Assembly (NCBI GenBank): GCA_973895155.1
Contig: OZ316891.1
Location: 8,122,001 to 8,186,000, forward strand
Direction: 5' to 3'
DNA: 64,000 nucleotides
Origin: Marsupella aquatica
Taxonomy: Eukaryota > Marchantiophyta
The notes beneath the pieces are model-generated. The model saw only the letters and a program-made list of their open reading frames with translations. It made no database searches and had not been told where the DNA came from. Shown one piece after another: positions 47,017-59,300 of the stretch. The first letter of the stretch is position 1, and each line of letters starts with the position of its first letter. The position numbers and the translations under genes were made by a program.

Positions 47017-49474
47017 TCTTGAGCAAGGCTCTTGCCGGACCACCCGGTTGTCTTTGATGCAATACCTGTCAGCAGTTACTCGTACTTCACCCTGGAGGAA
47101 ATGGCTACTGCGAGATAGCGAAGAAGGCAAACTAAACTCTTAGGTACTCCCTAGGCCACCAATGCCCGAAGAAATTGACTTTTTGGAAGGAGAACTCCAA
47201 ATCGTCGTTCCAAGAACCTCCGAATTCACAACAGCACCACGACAGAATGAAAGTCGCAAAAATCTCCTCAGAACACATGAATTATACCGTGCTGTAGCTC
47301 TGCACAGTTCGCTTGCTAAAGAGGAAGGGAGAAAGAAAGAGACAGAGGGAGCGAGATCGGGAGTCTGCAAACCGGACTCAAATTGAACACAGGGTCCCTC
47401 CGTTCTTTCCTCGTGCGTCGGCAGGCAGCACCTCCCTCTGCCAACGAACGAAACCGGACAAAAGTCCCTGCCAACCGTAGCACCTCAGCACCCCGGAAGA
47501 CCTCTCCAACACTCCAAAACTCCCTCCCACCACTCTCTCACAAATTTCGTATCGAACACACCACCACTTCCTCCTCAAACGTCCGTCAACCTGAATTCCG
47601 CACACCTTCCCAGGCGTCGCAGGCGAAGCGAAAAGTTTCTCCAATTCGGTTGTGTGAGCCAAGGAACTCGAGTACTCCTCCACCACAACCCCTTTCCGCA
47701 ACGCTCTCTCCGAATCTACCGTGTCCGACACACCACTTCTTCCCGTAATCCCGTCAAGCAGAATTCCAGAATTCACCAGTCCTAGCCAGCAGAAAGATTC
47801 GCAGCTGGAAAGCAAATTTCTCCAAAATGCTGTTGCGCGTCAATGAGCTCCAGGACTCCACCACAACATGACCTCCGCGGCTCCGATCCCTCGTTCCCCG
47901 ATGCCCCGATGTCCCCCGCCCCGCGCGACGCTCTCTCACGCACTCTCTCCCTCATCACTCTCGGTCTCACGGTCTCACGATGCCCCACCCGCACGAACGC
48001 ACACGTGAGGGACCCCGCGCTACAACTCACTGTAGAGTACCCGTACTCTACTACTATACTGTACTTCCTTCCTCCGCAATTGCCGTTTGCGTGGTAGTCT
48101 ACGGTAATACGAGGACTGTAGGTGGCTCCCAGTTCGTGGCTGCATGAAACCACTGTGGTGAGTTCGATATTCCCATCATTGGTTTTTTTAGTGACGAAAA
48201 TTCGTGACCTCCATCTTTGGGACCTCGTTTTCTTCAGACCACTTTTTATTTCTTATCATTGTACTTTGTTTTTTTTCCTGGTTTGTAAACTTTGGTGAAA
48301 TTCTCTCTTTTTTCTGCATTTTTTAAATTAAGGATGGGAGGCAGCGGGGCCCCATGGAAACCAAGGAAGGGGACCAAAGCCACCCAGGAAGATGGCACAC
48401 AGAGCTGGCCGGGGCTGGACAAGCAGGCACCAAGGTCACGCCTTCCATCAGAATCATTCTTGTTTCATGGCTAAAGTTTGTCAAATTTTCTGGGTCTTGT
48501 TAGCCATAACCTGACAGTGTTCTTAAATCTAGAGAGATCTAATAGTCAGGAACTAAAATAGAAAATTGATACGAATAATGTTTTTAGCACCTCTTCCCTA
48601 ACACAAGGTAGCATTGACCAGTTAAAAAAATCCTCAAAGATTGCCCTGATTCCCATCCGATGAGGAGTACCCACAAAAAGGTCATGGTATGGACACTTAT
48701 GGTCCCTTCACACTCGTTCCATTTTGTCACCTTGTAGCAAGCCTTGAACAAGAGTGAATTTTTCTCTTTCTTGAGTACATTTTGTACTTATTTTAGTAAC
48801 CTATATCCACCAGATTTTTGCATCTGGGCCAGTGGGGCTTTAATGATTCCATGGTGCTGATTTGGCAGTTTTGGCCAATTCACATCTGAGTTTCCTTTTT
48901 TCCTTTGGACTCCCTATGAAATTGCTAGACCCATTTCAATGGTGGTCTGTTGGCGATGAATAGCCTTTACTCCCAGGTGCGGTTGCGTTATAATAGCACG
49001 AGCGACTACGGTAGTACTATACAGTAGAGTTCGAGCCTTGTGGAGAAACTAGAAAGGAGATGAGTGGAATGGCGATACAGCGCTGTACTAGTGTACCGCG
49101 ATACGCTGAAAGCAATCCTGGCCAGGAAACTGGCCGGAATAAAACACAGGGAGGCAGGCGGGGCGTGCCCAACCAGAAACCGAGATCCTTTCCAGGGACA
49201 GACCGGACGCGTGCCTGCCTCCCATTGCGAACGAGTATTCTCTGCAGCCCGCCACCCAATGGAACGCTCTGTGCCTCTCCCCCACCCCTCCCCCCCCGCG
49301 ACGGCCCGACCCTAGGTCGCAGGGTCCGGTCAAGACCAGATACTAGGAATATTCGATGTGCTCCTTTCCACAATAACAGTACAATTTTACTTTTACTCGA
49401 TTGGACCTTGGTTGGCACTTTGTCATAAATTTGTCCTTCTCTTTTTGAGAATGAAAACAAATTCTAAGCATCTT
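47017..49474. other. Intergenic, upstream of SPD1-like gene
   Basis: Probable leader and promoter of the minus-strand gene in the first few hundred bases. 47380-48000 is C-rich on the plus strand and generates spurious ORFs on both strands. No gene is supported. Confidence 0.4.
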
Positions 49475-49695
49475 GATTTGTATATAAATAATGGTGCAAA
49501 GCGGAGATAGGGTCCCAAGGCAAAGCAACCCAATAAAGTTAAAGGAGGAGAGCAAACCCAGAGAAGATAGGGTCCCAAGGCAAAGTAACCTAATAAAGGG
49601 AAAGGAAGGGGACTAGAGAAGACCGAAGAGGCCAAACAAGCCAAGGGGTCCCCCAAAACCAAGAGGAAACAACAAACCAAGGATAGTACAAAGTG
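49475..49695 (-). mobile_element. 3'-end fragment of the RLE-type non-LTR family, internally duplicated
   Basis: On the minus strand it reads GGACCCCTTGGCTTGTTT and then CTTTCCCTTTATTAGGTTACTTTGCCTTGGGACC. These match the 3' end of the 36-39 kb element (GTCCCCTTGGCATGTTT ... CTTTCCTTCATTGGG). The segment around GATAGGGTCCCAAGGCAAAG is present twice (about 49505 and 49567). Confidence 0.65.
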
Positions 49696-50236
49696 GCCTA
49701 GAACACTACTGATCTAGTGACGTTCTGTTGTTTACTGGAACCTGTATGGCACTTCGGTCAGTCACTCTTGGACCACTCTTGGACCTAAGAAATGGTCTTT
49801 CCCACTCCTTTGAGTCACTGTATTGACTCTAACCATTGTCACTTTTTTCAATGATTTTTTTATTTGGAATGGAATACTTTACTCATCAGACGAAAGAAAG
49901 GAAAACTTACCATTGCCCCTTTCTAAATTTGATATTAGATTAGTCCCGCCCATTGTGCTTCTCCTTGAAAAGGAATTCTCGCTACAAGTAAAATAGACCC
50001 CACCATTGTCACATTTCTAAAGTCTGGACAATCTTGATTTCAATTTCAGAGTTTGTGGGTGAATATAGGGAATGTACAGGATAAACTCAAGGTAGTTTTG
50101 TTTTTGGGCCTACATTCTAAGGATATGTATGGTCAGCATATCTGTAAAAGGACGATGACATATTTTGCCTAATGAGCTGCCAGGTAAGGCACAATCCATG
50201 GGATGGGTCCAAAGAGCTTATCTAGCTGCAGGTTCT
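49696..50236. other. Spacer, nothing identified
   Basis: AT-rich; no gene. Confidence 0.4.
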
Positions 50237-50315
50237 CAAAGTGTTTTGGCATTCTATTCTAGCATTCTATTCTGATTATTCCTTGGCTGCTAGAATAGAA
50301 TGCCAAAACACTTTG
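50237..50315. repeat. Perfect 26-bp inverted repeat (hairpin), 27-nt loop
   Basis: Arm 50237-50262 (starts CAAAGTGTTTTGGCATTC) is the exact reverse complement of 50290-50315. The loop is 50263-50289. An uninterrupted run of 18 C (50318-50335) and then T5 follows directly. It could be a fold-back element or a small-RNA precursor. No target-site duplication is evident. Confidence 0.9.
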
Positions 50316-50317
50316 GA

Positions 50318-50335
50318 CCCCCCCCCCCCCCCCCC
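50318..50335. repeat. (C)18 homopolymer
   Basis: Eighteen consecutive C followed by five T, directly after the hairpin. Confidence 0.95.
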
Positions 50336-51979
50336 TTTTTGCTTTAATTTGTACCTAAACTTGTTCTTACTCTTTTTCTATTTTGAAACAAGGGGAAACG
50401 TTGTCCTGAAATCCCCTCTCCTGAACTTTTTTTGAAACCACCAAGTCAACGCCATTCTATTGTTTGCATGGTGGTGTAAAGTAGTTTTGAAGTTGTTCCC
50501 TGGCTTATCCCCCCCCACCCCCTCTACAGGTTTTACCTTTGCACTTTATTGTATGGATTTTTTTTGTAATTTAGCCCATATATATGTGCTGATGCACAGG
50601 AAAGGCTCCCCGTACCCAGACCCTCCTTGTCCCTCTCTATTCTCCAACATACTCTAAAAATAAAATAAAAACTATCACCATAAAATATTTTCATAATCAC
50701 GTGAGTAAGTCGTGAAGGTAGATTTGGGTGCCCCATGGTCTGTCTGTCCTGGTATGCATTGGCTTTTTCTTTGAAACCAAGTTAAAAACGTAAATTTGGA
50801 TTGCGAATTATGGTGTAGACTTTTACTATTCAATTTTTCATTCGCAATGATACGCCAATAATTTGTGCCCGGAGCATCCGAACAAAAAGGCCCAGTCTGG
50901 AAACCAATCACGACCCCATTTTGTGGACCTACAGTAGGTGCAGCTGCTGCTTCTTCCCCACCATCGCTAGTGAGGTTCGATCCTGTGGCTCCTCGCTCGT
51001 TCGTTGAAAGGCACTTTGATCGAACGGATAGGGCTGGGCCCTCGCTTAGGGGGCATGATCGTAACTGTCATCCCCCCGTATCGATGAAGATTTTACGGCT
51101 TTACGTTAAGGTGACCAGAGCATGGCAGAGCAGCACAGCTCCCACCAAACAACAACGGAGCTGCGCTCAGCATATTCACTACGATACCCCTCTTCATGCC
51201 CGGAACTGGGGGTTTAATGTACAGCCCCAAACCTTATTTTGTAAGGTTTTTACTTTTTCGCCAAGTGGCGTATCTAAGAGAAGATGCTCAAAATATTCCT
51301 TCTCTGATTATTTTGTTGACAGTCAGATTGCCCTAGATTTAAGGATGACCATTAGATTTTGGTCATTGGGGCTGTGATTAGGAGTGACACTGGTTAATGA
51401 CACAGAAAAATACTAGTGGATTTTTGCCAAAAGTGGCAAAAGCTTTTTTGGGGGGTGAAATTTGGCAAAATTTTGCCACTAAAAAAATGGTGCCCATGAA
51501 CACTCAGTCACCTTCACCCAGGAATATCTATTTGTTCATTCCAAGATTCGCACAAATATCCCATCCAAACCACCCATCTTTCCGAGTCCAGTCGACATCA
51601 GAATGATACTCAAATGCACGCCCTTAATAACCTTTTCTGACCCCAGTTTCTAATAGTTCTAGCTGATTTCCTTGCACTTGAAGAGCACTGGCCAGGTTTT
51701 CATGCTTAAAATAAGCATGGCCGGCGGGAAGACTTGGAACCTAGCCGAAGCCACTAAGTATTTCTAGAAGTTGCCCACCTGAGAGTGTCACATTGGGTTT
51801 TCTGAATATGAATGGAGCAAGAGATAGGACTTAGGGTCTGGGAGCCAGGCTTCATGGCTGATCCTGCTGATAGGTTCAATTATACGGAGTACCAGTTTAC
51901 ATTGGAAGCTAGTTAGCCACGCACTAACAAAATTTCACTAGGAGCTAGACATAGATTCCCGTTTTTCTATACTAAAGAT
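50336..51979. other. Intergenic; one uncertain 170-codon frame
   Basis: The plus-strand frame 50865-51377 is long but has no recognisable domain. Its 5' half is more GC-rich than the flanks. I do not call it as a gene. Confidence 0.4.
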
Positions 51980-52021
51980 GAAATGTAGAGGCAGAAATGT
52001 AGAGGCAGAAATGTAGAGGCG
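51980..52021. repeat. 14-bp tandem repeat, three copies
   Basis: GAAATGTAGAGGCA is repeated at 51980, 51994 and 52008; the last copy ends in G. Confidence 0.93.
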
Positions 52022-52554
52022 GTGTCAGTCAAACACGAGCCTAGGAAGGCCATTGAATTCGCTAGTGATTAACTATTCAACTACGTCCAAGCACGTACTC
52101 GCGAACCAGGGGCATATTAACTGGAAGATCTATTATCTTTTGTTTATGGAAGTACTATAATTGCTGTTTAGCAGGTCCTGATTTTCTTTCTTGTGCTACT
52201 TGCATCTTTCCCCACCTCTTATTCTGGCAAAAGCAAGTCTCTTGGTTAAATCTTTTAAGCTTTGCCTTCCCCTTTTTCTCTCCACTCCTCCGATTAACGA
52301 GTTTTCACGACCAAAGTCCATGACGGTAAGAGAGTCAAACGAAAATTTTAGTGTCAGTCCTTATTTGGTCAAAGATGGTACTCCATTAATATCGCATTGT
52401 GTTTTGCAGCTCAGTCTTGGTTCTGTATCGGTGGTTTTCTTAAAATGTTGGAGTAACAATGTTTTCAAAGTTATAGCGGTCCAGTTGGCAGAGTCTGTGT
52501 TTCCCTGTTTTGCCGAAATTCAGAACAGAGCCCCATATCAGGCATCCTTTTCTT
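52022..52554. other. Spacer, nothing identified
   Basis: No gene seen. Confidence 0.4.
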
Positions 52555-52617
52555 ATTGTCTGGATCTGCAGGCCTTCATCTCCCTTTTTTGGAAGAAGGC
52601 CTGCAGATCGAGACAAT
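52555..52617. repeat. 23-bp inverted repeat with one mismatch, 17-nt loop
   Basis: Arms 52555-52577 and 52595-52617 pair except for one position in GTCTGGATC / GATCGAGAC. The loop is pyrimidine-rich (ATCTCCCTTTTTT). The size and near-perfect stem would suit a short RNA hairpin. Confidence 0.88.
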
Positions 52618-54050
52618 ACTTTCGTCCTTTCTAGTCAGGACACACCGGATCAAGCGTTAGTACAGTTGAAAAGCAATGCATTGAAGTAGGAGTTTCTCAC
52701 GTAATTCCCCCAACTGTTCCTGAGTTCAATGTCTTTCATGGTACCACAATTCATTCATGGCTCTTTCAATGATTCAAGTATTCTTGACACGGAAACTTAG
52801 TTGACCAGATGATTATCATTAGTTTACAGTAGACTAATCATATTGGTCACCCAGCTACTGTAGCTATGGTTTTGAATTTTCAGAACACTGAATTTGGAGT
52901 GAGATTTGGTGGACCACGGAAGCTTGGCAGTACTGTGCAACTTGAATCCGATGACAGAAATTGATGTGCACCGATACTCATCGTGGGCTGTGTTGGTGCT
53001 ACCAGGTTCACCAGATTCAGGACGACTTGTTGTATGTGATATCGCTCTTCTACATTCCTCATCGACAATATTACAAGTACATCCGACAACCTGACTCCAC
53101 CAGATTCATGTATGTACTCAAATCAAACAGCCTGAACAAAGCAAGCCGTAAGCGGGGCAGTAAGGTCTGAACGGAGAGTCAGTAGTGCTTTACAGACCAG
53201 CTTTAGGAGAAGCTCTTAGTATCGACGATACGTCCTCTATCTGGATCTACGAACGCAAAAGTCTACACCTAAATAAAGTTGACTCACTTTTCAGCATTGG
53301 ACAGGTACAAAGACATACGTGAAAACATATCACCTGCAGCTACCAATTCCATGATGACGAAAACGAGGTCGAACCTGCCAGCACCTTAACTTCTTGGAGT
53401 AAATCCTTAAGACTGTCGACAACTAGTCCAAGTCTAATCTGGAGTCCTCCGTTTGAGAACTTTGAAGATGTGAGAATCCGTTGCACCTTAGATTGCTCTA
53501 ATTACAAGGAATTATTCTGACTAATTGGTAGTCGGGAACCGGTAGTGGAAAGCCGTTCAGAATTAGTTCTGCACTCTGTGATGTGCTAAACGTATTGGCC
53601 TACCGTGCATTCCAACATGCTTTCAATATAGTAGGTGACTGATGTGTGAGCCTCTTTCTAACATCCATTTAGGACCGTAATGTCTGTGTCTGGCAGAAAG
53701 TCAACGGACACAGCAGTCACGAGAGAGAGCTCACGTGAAAAGGGAGTCCTTCATTCAAGAAAGAAAATCATACGAATGCAACGAGAGATCTTAATCCAAT
53801 TTCAGAGTGCAGCGAGCAACTTTATTTCAACCACCGAAATAACTGGGATGCAAGTCCGATTATCCCAACAAGGCCGGACCTTCGGCATCCGAAGAGAACA
53901 ATCTGCCTACGGCTTGGCTTTTGCCAGCATCATACATTGTCTGCTACTGTATTACCGCCACCTTCACACTCCACCAGGCTGCGGAGCTCGTTCTGAATCG
54001 AAGATCGATGGCGATACAAGCTCGAAGGCCATGATCTTTACGTTCACAAT
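52618..54050. other. Intergenic, nothing identified
   Basis: ORFs near 52880-53170 and 53680-54204 lack recognisable domains; the latter overlaps the SMP gene in antisense. Confidence 0.4.
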
Positions 54051-54221
54051 TCACTTTTTGGCAGCAGAATTGGAATCTGCACCGCCGCCGGTCTTTCCAG
54101 CATCAGCATTTTTCGCCGCAGCCGCCTGGGCTCTAGCAGGAAACCCATCTTTTGTATCTTTGTTCGCCGCCTGGATTCGGTCAGCAGCCTCCGTGTCCAT
54201 GTAGGTTTTCTTGTCAGACAT
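54051..54221 (-). CDS. Small SMP-type LEA (seed maturation protein) of 56 residues
   Basis: From ATG (54219-54221) to TGA (54051-54053). The protein starts MSDKKTYMDTEAADRIQAAN and contains the SMP signature, an AA-x-RIQ(S/A)A stretch followed by a glycine/phenylalanine step and ARAQ(S/A)AAAKNA. It ends in a Gly/Ala/Ser-rich tail. It is entirely hydrophilic with no Cys or Trp, as expected for a disordered desiccation-protective protein. Single-domain, very short SMP proteins are known outside seed plants. An ATG nine codons upstream (54248) gives a 65-residue form; I prefer 54221 because the conserved part starts there. Single exon, no close neighbours. Confidence 0.7.
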   Translation of the reverse strand: MSDKKTYMDTEAADRIQAANKDTKDGFPARAQAAAAKNADAGKTGGGADSNSAAKK

Positions 54222-56280
54222 TCTTAGCCCGGCTGGAACGTACTTCAACTCTCTGCTTTACCAATGACACCGTGTCAATTATAACGCTACAGTTACGGTT
54301 ACAAGAGCTAATGTGTGTTCCAGTAGACCATGGTAAGAAATTAATTAGCTCTCGGCCGAAACTGGTACCTACGGATGCTCCCGTTGTGCTTCGTTGCTAC
54401 ACGTAGTTGTCAATTTCTTACAGCAATTCGTTTGCAAGTCAGGCGGCCAAAAACAGACTGCTAGTGGACGCCAATTTCACAGGTTAGAAGCTCTCGAGCG
54501 AAATCGATGAATACAGATATTACAGGCAGCTTTATAGAAATTATAGAAATGCTGAGACAGACAGAGATTACAGCCAGGAAGCGCCAAGAGACAGAAGGTT
54601 CCCAAAGATGACTAACTCTCGTGCAGCAGGGAAGAAGCAAAGGTCAGGAGGACCGCATTACCCAGTAAGATCGATCGACTTGATAAACACCGTCAAGCTC
54701 AAGGAAATTGAAATCGTTTTGCACCAACCCAGCAACAGTCGTCTTCGCTTTGGTGTTTGAAAGTCGCTTCCTTCAATCAATTTAAACTCTGCGGGTGAGT
54801 GGGGTAGTAGACCACTCGTACCAGATCTATGTCAAATCTAGCAGGTACCAGTGGGAAAGCTAGCTCAATCTCTAGGCCGTGAAAATCTCACTCCGCTGTC
54901 ACTCTTACGGAACATCATCACTCTGGCCCCAGAGAAATCGTCATACGGATACCAGTAGGAAAATTAAGATACTTGACCTCGCAATCACACTCCACTCTCT
55001 GGACTATTCTTGTGAACATCCTTGCTTCCGGCACATGAATTAGCATACGGTACGACAGTAGGAGCGAAATCTTTTATTATTGCCCTCTAAACATTGTGGC
55101 CACAGATTTCTGGGTCACGGTCCTCACTGATCATAGAGGAAGACTAGCAGGAAATGCTTAAAACGCTGACCGTGACAGTTGTGATTTAATTACTACGATC
55201 ATTCCTTTTGTGAAATCGCTGAGGGCACGGAAGGTGCGTACCCAGTACGTTTGAGGAGTCAATCTGTTAAACTACCATTCCACCATTGATCTCCCATCAC
55301 TGCAGTTAGAACAAAACTTGCGCTTATTCTTGGGGTTGGGGGACCTAGCTCCAAATGATCTGGAAAATCAATAATAGCCAGCCAAGCTCCATATCAGGAT
55401 CAACTAATGATGGCCAGCCAAGAGTGGGTTATCTTTCTTATGCTTTACAATACTGGAGATCTTATCTTTCTCATGCTTTGGAAACTAGAGACTCGGCCAA
55501 ACACAAGCCCATCTGAGACACAATTGCTGAGTGTATGTGCCCAACGCATAAATCGAAGATAATTCAGATTTCCATACAAAACATGAAGTCTTCATGAAAA
55601 TGAAATTTGGAGACCCTGCGCTTTGTACAATGTCAAAACGTCAATGAGGCGGGATAAACTCTTATTATGAAGTTCAATTCCAGTCGTTCCTTAGTCAAGC
55701 AGCACATAGAGTGCACTGCGAAACTTCCTTCATTTTGCACAAGACCTACGTTACCTTCAAGCAGTGGGGGCCGACAGCCGGATAGCGACAGCGTTGAAAT
55801 CTGCAATGTGAGCATTTATTTCCGAGAATATCAAGGACTGGTACCTCCGGACGGACTGACGGACGGACGAAGTGACTACTTGAATTTGATGCAGAATGTG
55901 ATGGGTGTGTAGGTTTCTCGTTTCTCGAAATTATTAGATTCGTAGGGATCACAATACTGCGTGAACATTACCATGAATGCTTGCCGGCGTGATAGACACT
56001 GCGGGAGTGCGGGAGGGTAAGGGAATTAGTACAACAAGAGTGAACATCACCCAGTCACCCTGGCAGTGTACCAGCGTTTTTTGGGGTCGCTACAATTGAA
56101 TAGTTTAGAACGTCTTCACCGACTTCGCGGTTTACGGCAGCATAGCCAAAATTTGCCAGGCCGTTTCGGGGCCTGAAGGAACTAGGGGTCGCGTTCTGCA
56201 ACTTATCTTAACCCGCAGAGCAAAAATTGGTGCCCCAATTGGTCACCAGAGCCGTGTAAAAACTGAGAAACTTCGGGTTT
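54222..56280. other. Intergenic, nothing identified
   Basis: A short direct repeat (TATCTTTCTTATGCTTT / TATCTTTCTCATGCTTT) lies near 55430-55480. No gene. Confidence 0.4.
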
Positions 56281-56345
56281 GAATAGAGTAGGGAGTCTCA
56301 AATACAAATGTGAGGCCTGACCAATCGTGACCAAAATAGAGGGCC
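56281..56345 (-). repeat. Inverted, shortened copy of the 35.2-kb 164-bp repeat
   Basis: The reverse complement reads GGTCAGGCCTCACATTTG then TATTTGAGACTCCCTACT. These are the two ends of the unit at 35171-35498 with the middle missing. Confidence 0.65.
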
Positions 56346-59300
56346 GACTACAACGAGGAGAGTACCCGCTTTCAGTGTGTTCATTGACTTACCTTGCAAT
56401 TTCACGCACTATCGCAACTCCTCTCAAATCTGAGAGCCCAAAAATGTCACTGCCTGGCTATACCAGTTTCGGTGCGCCCATCGAGTGCAATCTGGGACTC
56501 CAGTGAGGTGGCGTTGTTTTTCAATATTTGGGACGCCCTAGTAGAGGAACGTCGCTCGTATATGTCTAGACCATTGAGCTCGTATGTGCTCTAGAGCATT
56601 GCGATTTATTTGGGAAAGTAAAATTGTGCAATGACAGAAAGTGCATTTGATTTTGGTTTCCTGTTGGGTGGGCTGCCCTGGGAGTGCCTCCTTCTGGAAG
56701 GGGTTCATCCTGAGCGTGGGCATCCAAAGGAACAAGACATGGCTGTGGGTTTCGATGGGTCCTCGCCTTGGAAACGTTTTGAAATGAGGAGGATCAATTT
56801 GTAACAATTCTACATACTGATTCTACAAGCAATTATCCGCTAAATTGCAGGGTGTCGATCTCCAAGCTCCTTCTCATACATGCTATATCTAATACTCTTT
56901 CTCCAGAAGATCCTCTACTGCTCATTTAGTGTAGGGCATTAAGCGTTTGTTTTTTCATTTAAACTTCTTTGTCATCTCCATTCAAGCTTGTTGTCCATTT
57001 GACATCCTCCGCCCAAGCTCTCCATTTACTGTTGGGGTGCCTATGTGGTGATTGAGAATATGCCTCCCATAAAGAATTTACCCAAGGGTTACAAGGGAAA
57101 AGCGCCAGTGGAGTAAGAGACGAACAAGGAGCCCACATTATTTGACTGAGTCCGAGTAGTAGGAGAAGAACGAGGAGCCCACGTTACAGTGTGACTCTGA
57201 CGATGAGAGCATGGAGGCCTGCCTGAAGCACTTGACCTTCCTGATTTTAAGGGCCAAGAATGGAAGTTTGGAGGAGGAAGTGGAGGAGCCAAAGTAGGCC
57301 ATTGTGGACAAGACGGCTACCATGGAGGAGCCAAAGAAACCAAACACTTTCCAAGCATTAATTTGAGCTTGCCAAAATATTCATGGTGGATTTATGTTGT
57401 TAGTATATGATGATTTTGTCTCTTGGTCACCATATAACCCAGACGGAGTGAACTATGTATCTCTTTGTTAAAGTGTGTTAGTGTTGATGGTATGTTGTAC
57501 ACTGCTTCCACGTGACATCATGATATCAGTTTGATTTTATCATAAAAACATTTGCCACCTTAGTTGGCACCAAAAAATCACCTTGAAAATTATGCATTGT
57601 ACCCAGGCCTGGCTGTTGTGAAGATCACTCTGATTCAGCAATAAGAGAACTATTGTAGAGACAAAATACACGAGTGCTTGTTGACAATGCCAAAGTCTGG
57701 CATGGTTGTGTATGGATTCAACCTATTTCTTTTCTGATTGAGTAAAACGAGAACTGTAGAGACGAAATACAAACACGACGAAATACACTAGTGTTTGTTG
57801 ACATTCCCGAGGCTTGGCATGGTGGAAATTTTCTCTTACAATACGCATCAACTTAGTATTGTTTTGGATTATCACCTTGGTAAGACTATCAAAATTGAAT
57901 ATGAAAATGAATCACAAATAAGAGTGTGTTTGGAGTTTCCATACACACGCCTATTCATGATTGGGGCAACACCGGCAAAACGGCTGGATAACCATAACAG
58001 TGTTTGTAAAACAAAAATTACATAACAAATAAAAAGAGCTGGGTGGGTTGAAAAAGGCAAAAAGTAAATTTAGTTATATTTACACTTTGGACATTATAAC
58101 ATAAATAACTAAAAATTAATTTATTAATGGAAAATCAATCTTGACACACTAATACATCAAGCTTAGCATTGAAAATTAATTCATTTGCTTCCCTTGAAAT
58201 TGAGGGTGTTGATTTCTGTTGCGGCTTGATTCTTGTACACTTGCTTGAGGTAAAACTACTTGAGCCTACCATAGATTGCTGCTAAAATTTCTCTGCACCA
58301 ACGAGCAGCAGTGCTGTCCAACTATGCTTCACTATCCAATAATTGCTTGATGTTGCGTCGACTGTCTTCCCATGTGAATTTCAGTATCCTTTGATTTGGG
58401 TACTTGCTAGAGGATAATTTAATTGATTTAATCTGTCCATTTTTTATTTGCTGTCCATCTTTCTAGTTGAAATTTCAACACTCAGCTCTGTGTCCTATCT
58501 AGCAGCTAGAGCATCTATTTATCCTCTTGCTTAATATCCTTGTTGTGACCCACCTATTATATTGGCATTTACTTTGAGATCTAAAGTTAATATCTTACTT
58601 GATTAAATAGTCTAATTGTAGTCAGTTTCTTGGTTAAGGTTAGATATCTACTACTATATTCACTGGCAGGACTTAATTAGTGAGTGCCCGAGTGAGTGAA
58701 ATATAGGCTTGTTATTACCGAGCCAGTTGAGAGGTAAAGTGAGTTTAGTTTGTGGAGACTCTGTCAATATAGTTAACATGGCTTAGAGTTTAGTAAAACT
58801 CTTTCCTGAGTACACGTGGGTGGAACCTCTGGAGAGGTGAACCACATATTTATTGTGTCAACACTTGTGTATTTGTTGGGTGTTGCATGAGTAACAATTG
58901 TTTGCTAACAATAGCTACTCCCAGGTAAGGTGTGTTTGGCTTCTGACTAGCAACCCAAAATATCTCCTATCATCCTTGCTTTCCATGTGCATTTGCAATT
59001 CAATTAGCTGTAGGTGTGTTGCTGAAATTTTGGCCAAAATTGTTGTTGCACCTCAAGTGTCCACTAAATATATGGAATTTAAAGTGTTTAGGCCCTGTCA
59101 TAACTTGCTGCTCTATATTTGCTCACAAGGCTTTGAGTGCATACTTGGTTCAATCAATTTGATGTAACTTAGGTCAATTCAGATTTTGTTCTATCTAGGA
59201 AAGCTTAGCTCTCCTTCGCTCACTTGCTCTTTCACCTTTGCTATTGTTTCTCCTTCCTATGGTTGTCCATTCAAGTTAACTTCTCAGTCAATGTTGTGCG

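Noticed and set aside
47843-48153. ORFs on both strands near 47.8-48.1 kb
   Set aside because: C-rich composition opens several frames together; no motif, and the region is upstream of the minus-strand gene.
50865-51377. 170-codon plus-strand ORF
   Set aside because: No domain, composition changes half-way, and no conserved motif; not enough to call a gene.
52040-52066. Sequence resembling a TA-cloning vector junction (GAATTCGCTAGTGATT)
   Set aside because: One mismatch to the vector site and no other vector sequence beside it; a chance match is more likely than contamination.
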